The notes under the pieces were generated by a model, which was given only the letters and a program-made list of their open reading frames with translations, was not told where the DNA came from and made no database searches. Shown here piece by piece: positions 5,064 through 5,095 of a stretch of DNA of 5,095 nt. Made by a program: the position numbers and the translations under genes. The stretch comes from Clostridium sp. UBA6640 (GTDB lineage: Bacteria > Bacillota > Clostridia > Clostridiales > Clostridiaceae): positions 9,323 through 14,417 of the forward strand of contig NZ_DKLM01000160.1 of NCBI RefSeq assembly GCF_002455975.1, given 5' to 3'. Each line of letters starts with the position of its first letter. Positions within the stretch are counted from its first letter, which is position 1.

Positions 5064-5095
5064 AATTGAGAATTGACGATTGACAATGGACAATT
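5064..5095 (+). repeat. Heptanucleotide tandem repeat (AATTGAC-like), runs off window
   Basis: Four degenerate 7-bp units (AATTGAG, AATTGAC, GATTGAC, AATGGAC) and the first four bases of a fifth lie in strict phase and continue past the window end. They resemble the heptad-periodic tracts at 2009-2036 and 2551-2577, whose unit is closer to AATTCAC. The sequence is non-coding. Confidence 0.7.

Overview
The window is strongly AT-rich, with A/T-ending codons, AAAGGAGG-type ribosome binding sites and a Clostridium-like gene repertoire. I infer a low-GC Firmicute of class Clostridia. No rRNA, tRNA, CRISPR array or phage gene is visible, and I cannot name the species.

Left part (1-1866, minus strand): a tight three-gene operon read right to left. 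It starts with an ECF-type RNA polymerase sigma factor (1312-1866). An 8-bp overlap leads into a six-helix membrane protein (558-1319) that carries a KGTxE motif like that of ABC-2 permeases. Two bases later comes an ABC transporter ATPase (1-555), cut by the window edge just before its H-loop. Spacing and ribosome binding sites point to one co-translated unit: a sigma factor transcribed together with an ABC-2-like transporter, where the membrane protein may also tie the sigma factor to a membrane signal.

Middle (1867-2596): about 730 bp without a credible gene but dense in repeats. Two diverged inverted copies (about 2009-2104 and 2519-2577), each made of a heptad-periodic AATTCAC-like tract plus a GAACA/TGTTC palindrome, bracket a stretch of about 570 bp. 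This looks like a decayed MITE-like element or two opposed insertions. Inside lie a GGGGACGGTT inverted pair, a long hairpin, and a probable intrinsic terminator for the LysR gene.

Right part (2597-4990): a divergent regulator/target pair. A LysR-type regulator (minus, best start at 3484) faces a MATE-family multidrug/Na+ antiporter (plus, best start at 3623). The 138-bp gap holds a perfect 9-bp-arm dyad with a T-N11-A LysR box, and a good sigma-A promoter (TTACCA-N17-TATAAT) for the MATE gene whose -35 lies inside a second, smaller dyad. The simplest reading is that LysR controls itself and the efflux pump.

Right edge (4991-5095): a second copy of a 14-nt sequence from the middle region, followed by a heptad tandem tract (AATTGAC-like) running out of the window. 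The same repeat family therefore probably lies on both sides of the LysR/MATE pair. All calls come from reading the sequence; no search was run.
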